64,000 bases of DNA from Granulicella arctica. Lineage in GTDB: Bacteria > Acidobacteriota > Terriglobia > Terriglobales > Acidobacteriaceae. A program made the position numbers and the translations under genes. Positions 44,079 to 53,800 of the stretch are shown here, piece after piece (within the stretch, counting starts at the first letter, position 1; each line of letters starts with the position of its first letter). Under the pieces are notes generated by a model. The model was not told the DNA's origin. It saw only the letters and a program-made list of their open reading frames with translations, and did no database searches. The stretch is taken from positions 434,001 through 498,000 of the forward strand of contig NZ_JACCCW010000001.1 of NCBI RefSeq assembly GCF_013410065.1, read 5' to 3'.

Positions 44079-46819
44079 GCACTCCAACTGCGATCAGTCC
44101 GTCGGTCTCAACGGCACGCGATTCGTGGGCGAGGCGCTTCTTTACGATGGAGAATCGCTTTATCCCGCCGATCTTCATCACGGTAATTCTTCTGCTGGGA
44201 CATTTCTCTTTCGGCATTTTGGAGAGTTGGACGAAGACACTACTTGCTATCAGCTGTAGTATTGCGACTGAACTGATCCTTGGTCGCACGATGACGGGCA
44301 AATGGCCGCACATAGCGAGTGCCTATATCACCGGTATTAGCGTTGGGATTTTGCTGCGTTCGCCGGCGTTCTGGCCGTATGCGTTGTGTGCTGTCATCTC
44401 GATTACCTCGAAGTATGTGCTTCGCGTGAAGAACCGCCACATCTGGAATCCGTCTAACTTCGGTATCTGCGTGATGCTCTTTTTTGCGGCGGAGTCGGTT
44501 ACGGCTTTGAGCATTCAGTGGGGCAATAGTCTGTGGGCGATGCTTGTGATCTGGTCGCTTGGGTCGGTGATTATATGGCGGCTCAAGCGCTTTCACATCT
44601 GTGCGGTGTATGTTGTTTCATTTCTTGCGTTCGCGTTGTTGCGCTCGTGGATTGTGGGCGATCCCTGGCAATCGGAGGTCTCTCCAGTAACTGGGCCTGA
44701 GTATCAACTGTTCATTTTCTTCATGATTACAGACCCGAAGACTACGGTTCGCTCTATACGCGGTCAATGCGTGGTGGCTTTTCTGGTGGCAGCGGTTGAG
44801 ATGGGCCTCCGGCTGGATCAGAGCATCTACGCTCCGCTGTATGCGTTGTTCCTCGTCGGCCCAGTCGCTGTGTTGGTGGAGATGTGGATCAACTCGCGTC
44901 GATCGCCCGTAGCTCATTCCAATTCGGCAGCGATGCTGGCTGGTGGTCCCCTCCGGGCGTTAGTCCGATTGTCAAAATGTTTGAGGAGTTGTTTGATGTC
45001 ATCCCGAATGCTGTGTGTCTGTGGCGTATCTCTGGTTGCGGCATTGCTGCTGTGCGGCTGCAAACCGAAGGCGCCGCGTGCTGCTTCCGAAGCGTTGCAT
45101 GAGCAAGCGACACCAGCCACTCCTGTCCGTGTAATAACAGGTCAGCAGACTGCGGTTGAGTCCGCGCGACCATCCGGGCCGATTCGGTTTATTGACGTTA
45201 CAGATGCCGCAGGGATTCACTTTCGCCATAACAGCGGCGCGTTCGGGAAAAAGTATCTGCCGGAGACGATGGGAAGCGGCGTCTGTGTGCTGGACTATGA
45301 CAACGATGGCTGGCAGGATGTGTTATTTGTCCAGAGCATGGATTGGCCTGAGCACAAGACTGGGAGATCGACGGCGGCGCTGTATCACAACAACCATGAC
45401 GGAACGTTCACGGACGTGACTCGTGGTTCGGGCCTGGATGTGGAGATGTATGGGCTGGGGTGTGCGGTGGGGGACTTCGACAACGATGGCCGCGATGATA
45501 TCTACATTACAGGTGTGGGTGAGAGCCGCCTGTTTCGTAATCTTGGCAACGGGAAGTTTGCCGATGTTACGGCGAAGGCGGGAGTGAGTAGTCCGGGGTT
45601 TGCGACCGGTGCTGTCTGGTTCGATTATGACAATGACGGCAAGCTGGATTTGTTCGTCTCGCATTATGTAGAGTGGTCGACGGCAACGGATCAGAACTGT
45701 TCGCTGGATGGACAACATAAGTCCTACTGCACGCCTGAGGCATATAAGGGACAGAGCGCGACGCTGTTCCATAACCTTGGCAACGGACTATTCGAGGACG
45801 TGACGAAGAAGGCTGGACTGTATGATCCTTCGAGTAAGTCTCTGGGGATTGCTCTTCTCGATTTTGATGAGGATGGGTGGCTGGATCTTTTTGTCGCCAA
45901 TGATACACAGCCGAACAAACTGTATCGAAATAATCACAATGGGACCTTTACGGAGAGCGCTTTCTCGGCAGGAGTGGCCTTTAGTGATGCGGGCAAGGCT
46001 CGTGCGGGCATGGGTGCTGATGCGGGAGATTATGACGGCTCCGGGCGCCAGAGCCTGGTGATCGGCAACTTTACCAATGAGAGCCTTTCGCTGTATCACA
46101 ACGATGGAGGCGGTCTTTTTACGGATAAGGCTACGAATGCGGGCATCAGCGCTCCGTCGGCTAGTTCGTTGACGTTCAGCACATTCTTCTTCGACTACGA
46201 CCTGGATGGACTACCGGATATCTTCGCGGCGAATGGACATGTAGCCGATGACGTCAGCGTGACGCAACCAACGGTGAAGTATGCCGAGCCCGCACTCTTG
46301 TTTCGCAATCATGGATCGGGCCATTTTGAAGATGTTTCGAACAAGGTTGGTCCCGCACTTCGACAGACGGTTGTGGGGCGTGGAGCTGCTTATCTGGATT
46401 ACGACAACGATGGCGATCTGGACCTACTGATTACTTCTTCGAACGGTCCGGCGCGGTTGTTGCGGAATGACAATGGTAACCAGAACGACATGTTGCGCGT
46501 GAGGACTGTGGGTGTGAGGTCCAACCGTGACGGGATTGGAGCGAAGGTGACGGTGCGGATGATGGATGGCGCGCGGATGTCGGCAATGGTGAAGAGTGGC
46601 TCCAGTTATCTTTCGCAGAGCGAGCTGCCGCTGACCTTTGGCCTGGGTAAACCGTCTGACGGCAAGACCGTTGCAGTCGACATCGTGTGGCCACGTGGAA
46701 AGCGGGAAACGATTGCTGGAGTAAAGCCGAATCAGGAGATTACGCTGAAGGAAGGAAGTGGGATGGTATTGGCTAAGTCGATTGTGTTTTCACTTCCCAG
46801 CGCGGCAGCTCCGCACTGA
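44075..46819 (+). CDS. RnfD/UnbU-like membrane domain fused to CRTAC/UnbV lipoprotein domain
   Basis: 914 aa in one open frame. Residues 1-270 form an RnfD/NqrB-superfamily membrane domain (UnbU/E5 of enediyne clusters): SAYITGISVGILLRSPAFW, IWNPSNFGICVML and MITDPKTTVRSIRGQ. No SGAT flavinylation motif is visible. After a short link, residues 308-329 (MSSRMLCVCGVSL.. LLLCGC) form a lipoprotein signal with its own ribosome site (44983-44988), followed by an FG-GAP propeller and UnbV domain to the C-terminus (LTFGLGKPSDGKTVAVDIVW). So either a fusion, or two proteins made from one frame with an internal start at 44996. Last gene of the coupled trio. Confidence 0.75.
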   Translation: MSTPTAISPSVSTARDSWARRFFTMENRFIPPIFITVILLLGHFSFGILESWTKTLLAISCSIATELILGRTMTGKWPHIASAYITGISVGILLRSPAFWPYALCAVISITSKYVLRVKNRHIWNPSNFGICVMLFFAAESVTALSIQWGNSLWAMLVIWSLGSVIIWRLKRFHICAVYVVSFLAFALLRSWIVGDPWQSEVSPVTGPEYQLFIFFMITDPKTTVRSIRGQCVVAFLVAAVEMGLRLDQSIYAPLYALFLVGPVAVLVEMWINSRRSPVAHSNSAAMLAGGPLRALVRLSKCLRSCLMSSRMLCVCGVSLVAALLLCGCKPKAPRAASEALHEQATPATPVRVITGQQTAVESARPSGPIRFIDVTDAAGIHFRHNSGAFGKKYLPETMGSGVCVLDYDNDGWQDVLFVQSMDWPEHKTGRSTAALYHNNHDGTFTDVTRGSGLDVEMYGLGCAVGDFDNDGRDDIYITGVGESRLFRNLGNGKFADVTAKAGVSSPGFATGAVWFDYDNDGKLDLFVSHYVEWSTATDQNCSLDGQHKSYCTPEAYKGQSATLFHNLGNGLFEDVTKKAGLYDPSSKSLGIALLDFDEDGWLDLFVANDTQPNKLYRNNHNGTFTESAFSAGVAFSDAGKARAGMGADAGDYDGSGRQSLVIGNFTNESLSLYHNDGGGLFTDKATNAGISAPSASSLTFSTFFFDYDLDGLPDIFAANGHVADDVSVTQPTVKYAEPALLFRNHGSGHFEDVSNKVGPALRQTVVGRGAAYLDYDNDGDLDLLITSSNGPARLLRNDNGNQNDMLRVRTVGVRSNRDGIGAKVTVRMMDGARMSAMVKSGSSYLSQSELPLTFGLGKPSDGKTVAVDIVWPRGKRETIAGVKPNQEITLKEGSGMVLAKSIVFSLPSAAAPH
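44983..44998 (+). promoter_or_regulatory. Internal ribosome binding site and ATG for a possible separate lipoprotein
   Basis: GAGGAG (44983-44988), 7-base spacing, then ATG (44996-44998) in frame with the 44075-46819 gene. The protein from this ATG starts with a typical lipoprotein signal ending LLLCGC. This suggests a second, shorter product of about 607 aa. Confidence 0.55.
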
Positions 46820-46858
46820 AGCTGTGCTGCGAGGCTATGCGATGGATACGGGGTTTTG

Positions 46859-48409
46859 TTACAGCATGTAAAAGCCGGAGCGTTGCAACATGTCGTCGAT
46901 CTCTTGAGTCGTTGCTTCTACCTTCCATGCTGATTGCTTCAGGTCTTCTGCTTTGACGGGGTACCAGTTATTGCGTGGTGCGGTGCATAGACCCGCGACA
47001 TCGAAGGGTCCGATTGCGCGCTGGACATCTTGCACGAAGGTGGCTGTGTCGTTTGTGGAGATTCCTCTCGCAGCGCGGTCAAGGAGTGCCGCAGCGGCTG
47101 GGCCGAAGCGCGGGTCGGCGTGCAGTAGAAATGATTGCGCTAAGTGGAGCTTTCCCAAACGGCGTGCGGTTTCTGAAAAACTGGCTGCCGCAAAGTAGAG
47201 CAGCGAGATGGCGCGGAAGGCGTCGAAGTTGTGCATATTGGCATAGAGAGTTCCTATGAGATGGGCAGTTGCGAGGAGCTCTCCATCAGTGGATGCTGCA
47301 TAGGTCAGCAACTCTGTAGCGAAGGTGGGTTGGCTCCAGTGCTGATCAATGATCTTTGCCATACGGCTGATGCCAAGCAACGTCAGAGGAAAGCCTGAGG
47401 ACAGCAACGGATCGACGAAGCCTGCGGCGGATGGCAGGAGGGCCCAACGCGCCCCGGTGATGGCTCCGCTGCGGAAGCCGAGGCGAGCCATGTAGGTGAA
47501 TGGCTGTAGAGCTATTGCTTCGGCAAACTGCTCACGCAATGCGGGGAGATGGTCCAGTAATTGCTGCCAGGCTGGAGCCTTCTCGGGCAAGCCGAGGCGT
47601 TGGGCAGCGTGCTCGGTGGCAGCTATGCCTGCGCTAGTGATTCCATTGTTGAAGCGCAGTACCCAGATCCAGCCTCCATCGAAGATGTGATGCACGGCGG
47701 CGTCATCCACTGGGTAGGGTGGAGTTCCTGTGTTGAACGACGCAGCTTCGTCCAAACGCTTGACGTTACTGAAATGACTGTAGAGGGCTTGCGTTGCGGG
47801 CATGTGAGGGAGCTCCGCTTCGGGGAGGTTGAGCAGACGATGCAGACAGCCTCGTGGTCCCGTGGCATCGATGACGAAGCGGGCGCGGAACTTGACGGCC
47901 TGCTGATGATGTTCGCCGGTGAGTTCGACGTACTCTCCTGTATCGGTACATTGCTGCAGGTTTACTTCATCGTGATAGCCGACGCCAAGGCACTGGGCTT
48001 CGCGGACGAGGTGGTGATCGAGATCGGCACGATACCAGTGAGTGTCGGCTATTTTGTTGTGCGGGCTTGCGGCTACGAGCATTTGCTTATCGAACCGCAG
48101 ATTGCCCGCATCGCCGAGTTCATGATGGAAGAAGGAGAAGCCGCGCTTTAGGCCACAGGCGATCTCGGGATGCTGTTGCTGCCAGGCACCCCACTTGGTG
48201 AGAGGAAGTAGGACTGGCAGGTCATAGCGGGTGGCGAGTTCTTCTAAGAGAAGGTTGGAGAGCGGGGTCGATGATTCTCCAATGGCCATGCGAGGATGGT
48301 TGCCTCGTTCGAGGAGGACAACGGATCGCCCCAGCCGGTGGGCGATCATTGCGAGCAACGATCCGGCGAAGCCTGAGCCGATGATAGCTAGATCGTAGAT
48401 GTCGCTCAT
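46859..48409 (-). CDS. FAD-dependent oxidoreductase, tryptophan-halogenase-like family
   Basis: 516 aa; the ATG overlaps the radical-SAM stop. It has the FAD motif IIGSGFAGSLLAMIAHRLG (9-27), the halogenase-like IGESSTPLSNLLLEEL, and GGWIWVLRFNNGITSAGI, which resembles the WxWxIP region but reads WIWVLR, so halogenase chemistry is not assured. RWALLPSAAGFVDPLLSSGF corresponds to the second FAD-binding region. The long C-terminal helical part (about 360-516) is not recognised. It ends a three-gene operon with radical-SAM and asparagine-synthetase-like genes, suggesting modification of a peptide or amino-acid-derived product. Confidence 0.7.
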   Translation of the reverse strand: MSDIYDLAIIGSGFAGSLLAMIAHRLGRSVVLLERGNHPRMAIGESSTPLSNLLLEELATRYDLPVLLPLTKWGAWQQQHPEIACGLKRGFSFFHHELGDAGNLRFDKQMLVAASPHNKIADTHWYRADLDHHLVREAQCLGVGYHDEVNLQQCTDTGEYVELTGEHHQQAVKFRARFVIDATGPRGCLHRLLNLPEAELPHMPATQALYSHFSNVKRLDEAASFNTGTPPYPVDDAAVHHIFDGGWIWVLRFNNGITSAGIAATEHAAQRLGLPEKAPAWQQLLDHLPALREQFAEAIALQPFTYMARLGFRSGAITGARWALLPSAAGFVDPLLSSGFPLTLLGISRMAKIIDQHWSQPTFATELLTYAASTDGELLATAHLIGTLYANMHNFDAFRAISLLYFAAASFSETARRLGKLHLAQSFLLHADPRFGPAAAALLDRAARGISTNDTATFVQDVQRAIGPFDVAGLCTAPRNNWYPVKAEDLKQSAWKVEATTQEIDDMLQRSGFYML

Positions 48410-49380
48410 GCGGCTCCTTTACAGTGCTCACAGGTGACGACGGGTGGGATGATTTGTGTGAGATTGATGTGTTCCAGACGCGCTATCCGAGCGGTGTTGC
48501 AATGCATACAGGTTGCTATGCGCTCTATCTCCCACAGGTCGGCGAATACGCGTCCACGCCAGCGAGAGATTCCATACTCTACTGATCTTTCGAATGTTTG
48601 GAGGTCAGGCGGGGTGAAGGCTCCGGCTTGCTGTAGGAGGTCCATTGCGCCGTTGCCGGCGCGGGTTGGGATGAGTGTGACTGCATTTGCGTTGCAGTCG
48701 AAAGCGAAGTCGAGGGAGCGCTGCGCCCAGTGGAGGGCTTCATCGCTACACACGAAGGGAGGCTGCACCAGGACGAAGACGCGGAGGTCGATGGCTTGCT
48801 CACGGAGGCGCTTTGCGGCGGCGGCGAACTGCTCGAGGGTGACACGTTTATTTAATTTCTCAAGGGCTTCAGGGTGCACGGTTTCGAGGCCCATGGCCAC
48901 TTCGAGTTGTGTGGAGAGGAGGTCGCGGAAACGGAGGCATTGATCGCCGATGAGTGCGGGATGGCTTTCGACGATTACGCGCTCGAAGGGATTCAGCAGA
49001 GCTGCGATGGCGGGGTAGTCATCGGGAGGGATGGCCTGTATGTCGAAGAAGCTGCCGCTGTTGTAGAGCTTGATGTGACGGGCGGGCGGGAGCTGCTGCA
49101 AGGCGAATTCTATCTGCTCGGGGATTGCGCCCAGGGGCACCGTTTCCGTGAGTGTGTTTTTCCAGAGATCGCACATGAGGCATCGCCATGGACATTCGCG
49201 ATTGGTAAGAAACAAAGTCGAGACCGGAACGACTTCGCCTGAGAATGTGCGCTCGTGCTCGGAGAGAAAGGCATAGGGACGCCGAGGATCGAGGATTGCG
49301 CGCGGTGGCCTATGCGCTATGATCCACTGGTCTCGTTCGAGCGCACGCTCGGGATAGTTCAATGGCTGCAGCACGTTCAT
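48406..49380 (-). CDS. Radical SAM enzyme with C-terminal CxxC pairs
   Basis: 324 aa; the start overlaps the upstream stop (ATGA) and the gene overlaps the downstream start by 4 bp. The radical-SAM cluster is C63-x3-C67-x2-C70 (ECPWRCLMCDLW). IKLYNSGSFFD and VAMGLETVHPEALEKLNK are typical SAM-barrel strand ends. At the C-terminus are CMHC (291-294) and CEHC (317-320), a probable zinc or auxiliary-cluster site. The overall look is of Elp3-distant or TIGR-type uncharacterised radical SAM proteins. The substrate is unknown; its operon partners suggest peptide or amino-acid modification. Confidence 0.75.
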   Translation of the reverse strand: MNVLQPLNYPERALERDQWIIAHRPPRAILDPRRPYAFLSEHERTFSGEVVPVSTLFLTNRECPWRCLMCDLWKNTLTETVPLGAIPEQIEFALQQLPPARHIKLYNSGSFFDIQAIPPDDYPAIAALLNPFERVIVESHPALIGDQCLRFRDLLSTQLEVAMGLETVHPEALEKLNKRVTLEQFAAAAKRLREQAIDLRVFVLVQPPFVCSDEALHWAQRSLDFAFDCNANAVTLIPTRAGNGAMDLLQQAGAFTPPDLQTFERSVEYGISRWRGRVFADLWEIERIATCMHCNTARIARLEHINLTQIIPPVVTCEHCKGAA

Positions 49381-50696
49381 AGATAGCGGGAGAGGAACTG
49401 TTTGCGATACTCGATCTCAGAATGAGGGAGTGTGTGGTGCATCTTTTGTTCAGAGATGGCTCCGTGCTGGAAGCGGCGCTTCGGGAAGACCGGCATCTCT
49501 AACCCGGTCACGCTTGCGACTCCCTTGGCTACGATCTCTCCTTTCAGTTCGTATAATCGCTCGACGCTGTAGTCGGTCAGCTTGATGAATGGTATCGACT
49601 CGGCTACGGCGATGACCTTTGGCCGAGTGTAAGGGCTGAAGCCGCGGAAGCCAAAGTGCTGCGCGGGGCCATAGGTTCGCGTGTAGGAGCGGCTGAGGCC
49701 GCCGCTATAGGTGAGCGAGTGCTTGATTTTGCCGACGCCCCAGCCCTCCTGATAGAGCATGGGATTGTGGACTACGCTGCGGATGGTCAGCTCGGGGTTT
49801 TCTTCGATGGGGTAGTCTTTCAGGTTCTCGTCGCCGCCGTCGCCGTCGAGCAGATGGCGCCATTCGGGGTACTGCCGCCGGATGCCGCGTAAGAGAGCGA
49901 TGGCCATGGACGCTGACTGTACATCGAGCGATTGATAGTCTTCGATGATGCCGATCGTCTCTTGTACGTCGATGGTTGCTGGGTCGATCTGGATGGCTTC
50001 GAGAAAGAGACCGAGACCAGCGGAATTGAGAAAGTCGCGTGCCTGCTGGAGGTCGGGGCCATCTCCTAGATCGAGGACGAAGGCTTTGAGACGGCCAAGA
50101 GACATGCCCCGGCTCTTCATGACGTGATAGATGGCGAGGAAGACGCTGCCGCTATCGATACCGCCTGAGAAGCAGACGCCGATGGGCTCGTGGGCTGGAA
50201 CCCGGTCGAGCCAGAGCGAGATCTCGTCGGCGAGCGCTGCGATGTATCGCTCGCCGATGTGTTGGGTGTCAGGTTCCATGGTGGCCATCTCTGGGGTGAA
50301 GAAGCGGGTATAGACGGGATCAGGGTCGGGACAACCGATCAGCTGGAGATCGACGACGTGATGCGCCGGGATCATCCGGGTGTAGCTGGGGTGAAACTGC
50401 GCCTCCAGTCCCTTCGATTTGAGCCAGTCATAGATGGCGTCGATGCGGTCGGCGACGATCAGCACCGGGCCCTCGGTTCGCTTGGCGAGGAAGTAGCGCA
50501 TGGGTCTGTCGAGCGAGCGAACCATCCTCACCATCTTGCCGGAACGAGCAACGAGCGCAAACGAGCCATGGATATGCTGCATCGCGTCGGCCGAATGCTG
50601 GACCAGGAGGGCACACGCCTGCTCCGTCGTCAGGTCACACAGGTCATTCGTCGCAGGGTCCAGCAGGTCAACGACTCGCTCAATATATTGATTCAC
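49377..50696 (-). CDS. Asparagine synthetase-like ATP-dependent amidotransferase, no N-terminal Cys
   Basis: 439 aa from a GTG at 50696, with GAGG 5 bases upstream; a GTG at 50702 falls inside that ribosome site. The C-terminal synthetase domain has the PP-loop VCFSGGIDSGSVF (SGGIDS about 177-182) and LLDGDGGDENL. The N-terminal region resembles a class II glutaminase domain (GSFALVARSGKMVRMVRS) but lacks the catalytic Cys at position 2, as in beta-lactam synthetases and lasso-peptide cyclases. It therefore probably activates a carboxylate with ATP and couples it to an amine, not glutamine-derived ammonia. First gene of the operon, divergent from the giant gene at 50822. Confidence 0.8.
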   Translation of the reverse strand: MNQYIERVVDLLDPATNDLCDLTTEQACALLVQHSADAMQHIHGSFALVARSGKMVRMVRSLDRPMRYFLAKRTEGPVLIVADRIDAIYDWLKSKGLEAQFHPSYTRMIPAHHVVDLQLIGCPDPDPVYTRFFTPEMATMEPDTQHIGERYIAALADEISLWLDRVPAHEPIGVCFSGGIDSGSVFLAIYHVMKSRGMSLGRLKAFVLDLGDGPDLQQARDFLNSAGLGLFLEAIQIDPATIDVQETIGIIEDYQSLDVQSASMAIALLRGIRRQYPEWRHLLDGDGGDENLKDYPIEENPELTIRSVVHNPMLYQEGWGVGKIKHSLTYSGGLSRSYTRTYGPAQHFGFRGFSPYTRPKVIAVAESIPFIKLTDYSVERLYELKGEIVAKGVASVTGLEMPVFPKRRFQHGAISEQKMHHTLPHSEIEYRKQFLSRYL

Positions 50697-50821
50697 GGGC
50701 ACCTCGGAAAATTTCCACCGGCACCCAGTTTACGCTTCGTTTGCAGGTTGTTGCGTGATGGATGCTTTGGGTAAGCGATCCGCGCGCGCCTGTATACTTT
50801 AGGGCGACCGGAGAAGGGCCG

Positions 50822-53800
50822 ATGCGCCTTTCCCTTGCGAACGGATGTGCGAGTTTTGCTCCACTCCGCGGCTGGAGCGCCGGTCGCGAAAGAGTTTCTG
50901 TGAAGCCTTCCGTTTTCCTTAGAGCCGGTCTCTGTCTTAGCGCCTCTCTGCTGCTGCCCGTACTTGGATGGGCCTCCGGTTCTGAGAAGGCGAGCATTGA
51001 AGCTGCGCGTGCAAATAACATCGGCGTCGCGCTGATGAATCAGCAGCTTTTGGCTAAGGCACTGGCTCACTTTGAGCAGGCTCATAAGGCGGATCCTAAC
51101 TCTATCATTCCGGTGATCAACAAAGGGCTGGCGCTTATCTACCTTCGCCGTCTGCCGGAGGCAGATGCGACGCTTGTGGCGGCGTCTACGATGGCTCCGT
51201 CGAACGCTCGGGTTTGGTACAGCCTGGGCCTGGCGCGCTTTGAGGCTGGCAATCAAGAACAGGCTCTGGCTGACTTTCAACATGCAGCACAGATCGATCC
51301 TGCCGACGCGGACTCTCACTACTATGTTGCTGCCGTCGAACTGGCGCTGAAGGACTACGCGCACGCGAGTGAAGAGTTTCAGAAGGCGATTGACCTGACT
51401 CCTCTGCACGCATCGGCACAATACGGCCTTGCACGCGCACTTCAACGTAGTGGCAAAACTGACGAGTCTCGGGCGCATCTACAGCGATTCCAGGAGATCA
51501 CGCAGAGCAAGGTCGGCATCCTGTTCAGCACGAACTATGGCGAGCAAGGCAGGTATGCCATGGTGCAGGACATGCTCGCTCCGCCGATTGCGATAGGTCC
51601 AATGATTCCGGTGAAGTTCGTTGTTGGAACGTCATCCGAGGCAGCGTCCAAGTCCGCGCCGAGTGCGGGCGTCACGGGAGCGGGTGCGTGCATCTTCGAA
51701 GGCGATGGGGGTAAAGCAATCGTTTCACTGGGAAGCGGGGGAAATGCCATACACGTTCATCGCGTAACGACAACGGGATCGACCGAGGAGATCAGTGCTA
51801 AGGAGACTGGCCTAGTACTCACAGGGGAGGGTGTCTCATGCGCTGTGGGCGACTATGACAATGATGGTCTGCCTGATCTGGCAGTTGCGTTGAGTGATCA
51901 CGTTGAGATGTTCCACAATCTTGGGCACGGGAAGTTTGCGAACACTACTGCTGCATTGGGTATTCATCCACTGAATCGACCCACTGGGCTGACCTTTGTG
52001 GATTTCGATCATGATGGCGATCTCGATCTTTACATTACCGGGGCTTCTTCGGGGGTGGGTGCAGGGCCGAGCGTGCTGTGGCGGAACAATGGGAACTCCA
52101 CCTTTACGGAGTGGACCGCTCCTACCGCTGTCGGTGGAACAGCAGAGACCGCGAGTGCGACGTTGTCAGATATCAACAACGATCGTGCGGTGGATCTGGT
52201 GGTCACGGGAAAGGATTCTTCGCCTTCGATCTTCGAGAATCAGCGTGAGGGAGCGTTCAAGCGAGTAGCTCTGTACGACGACGCGACTCTTGGTGCGACG
52301 CGTGGTGTGCTGGCCCTCGACTTCAACAAAGATGGATGGATGGATGTAGCAGTGACGCATGTTGGGGCTCCTGGAGTGAGCCTGTGGAGGAATGTCGAAG
52401 GCAAGCATTTTGAGCGAGCTTCGCTTCCGACGGACGGCATCGTCGAGGCGTGGGGATTGACAGCGATCGATATCGATAACGATGGGTGGATCGATTTGGC
52501 AGCCATCGTGAAGGATTCGCATGGAACACGGCTTCGTGTGTTCCGTAGCCTTGGAGCGCGCGGATTCGAAGATGTCACCGAGTCGCTTGGGCTGTCCAAG
52601 CTGGATCTCACAGGTGCTCGATCACTGCTAGCGGCAGACGTGAATGGAGATGGCGCGGCTGATCTGGTGATTGCACGTGGTAACGTGGCACCTCTAGTGT
52701 TGCTCAATGTTGGCGGGAGTAAGAACCACTCGCTGCGCATCACACTTACCGGGCTGGCGGATAACAAGCTCGGACTCGGGACCAAGGTTGAGGTGTTCGT
52801 CAACGGCTCATCCCAGAAGTTTGAAGTAGCGGGCGCATCCGGATATCTCGGGCAGGGTTCGGCGGAGATCATTGCTGGGTTGGGGCAGGAAGATCACGTG
52901 GATGTTGTCCGTATGTTGTGGCCGACTGGAGTACCGCAGGATGAGTTAGATGTCTCTGCAGTGAAGCCTGTTGCGATGACAGAGCTCGATCGACGCGGCA
53001 GCTCGTGCCCTGTGCTTTTTTCCTGGGACGGAGAGAAGTATCAGTTTGTAACGGATGTGATTGGCGCGGCTGTCGTCGGCCACTGGATATCGCCAACGGC
53101 CCGCAACGAAAGCGACTCCGATGAATGGATCAAGGTCGATGGCTCCATGCTGCGTTCGCGTCATGGAAGGCTAAGCCTGCGCTTTGGAGAGCCCATGGAG
53201 GAGATCAACTACGTTGATCAGTTGCGCTTGGTTGCGGTAGATCATCCAGAGGGGACCGAGGTCTATCCGGATGAGCGGTTTCTCAGCGAAAGGCCATTTG
53301 CCAGTGGAATTGCTGTTCTTGCGTCGTCGCAGCGACGCCTGCCAGCGGGTGCGTGGGGCGATCGCGGAGAAGATGTTCTGCCCCTGCTTACGCATCGTGA
53401 TCACGAGTATGTACGCGACTTCGAAAATCTGAACTATGTGGGCTTTGCGAAGGAGCATTCTCTGACGCTCGACCTAGGAGAGTGGTCACCGGAGCGTCCA
53501 TTACGGTTGTTCCTGAGCGGCTTTATCGAGTACTTCAGTGCTAGCTCAATGTATGCCGCGTGGCAGGCTGGGCTTACTCCTCGTGCGCCCACGGTCGAAG
53601 CACAAATGCCGGATGGTTCATGGAAGAAGATCATCGACGATATGGGCTTTCCGGCGGGGCTGCCACGAACGATTGTGGTCGATCTGACGGGCAAGCTTCC
53701 ACCGCAAACTACACGCATTCGCATCAGCACGAACCTGCAGATCTACTGGGATCAAGTGCTGGTGGACAATGCCGCAAACGCGACGGAAGGTATAAGGCAG

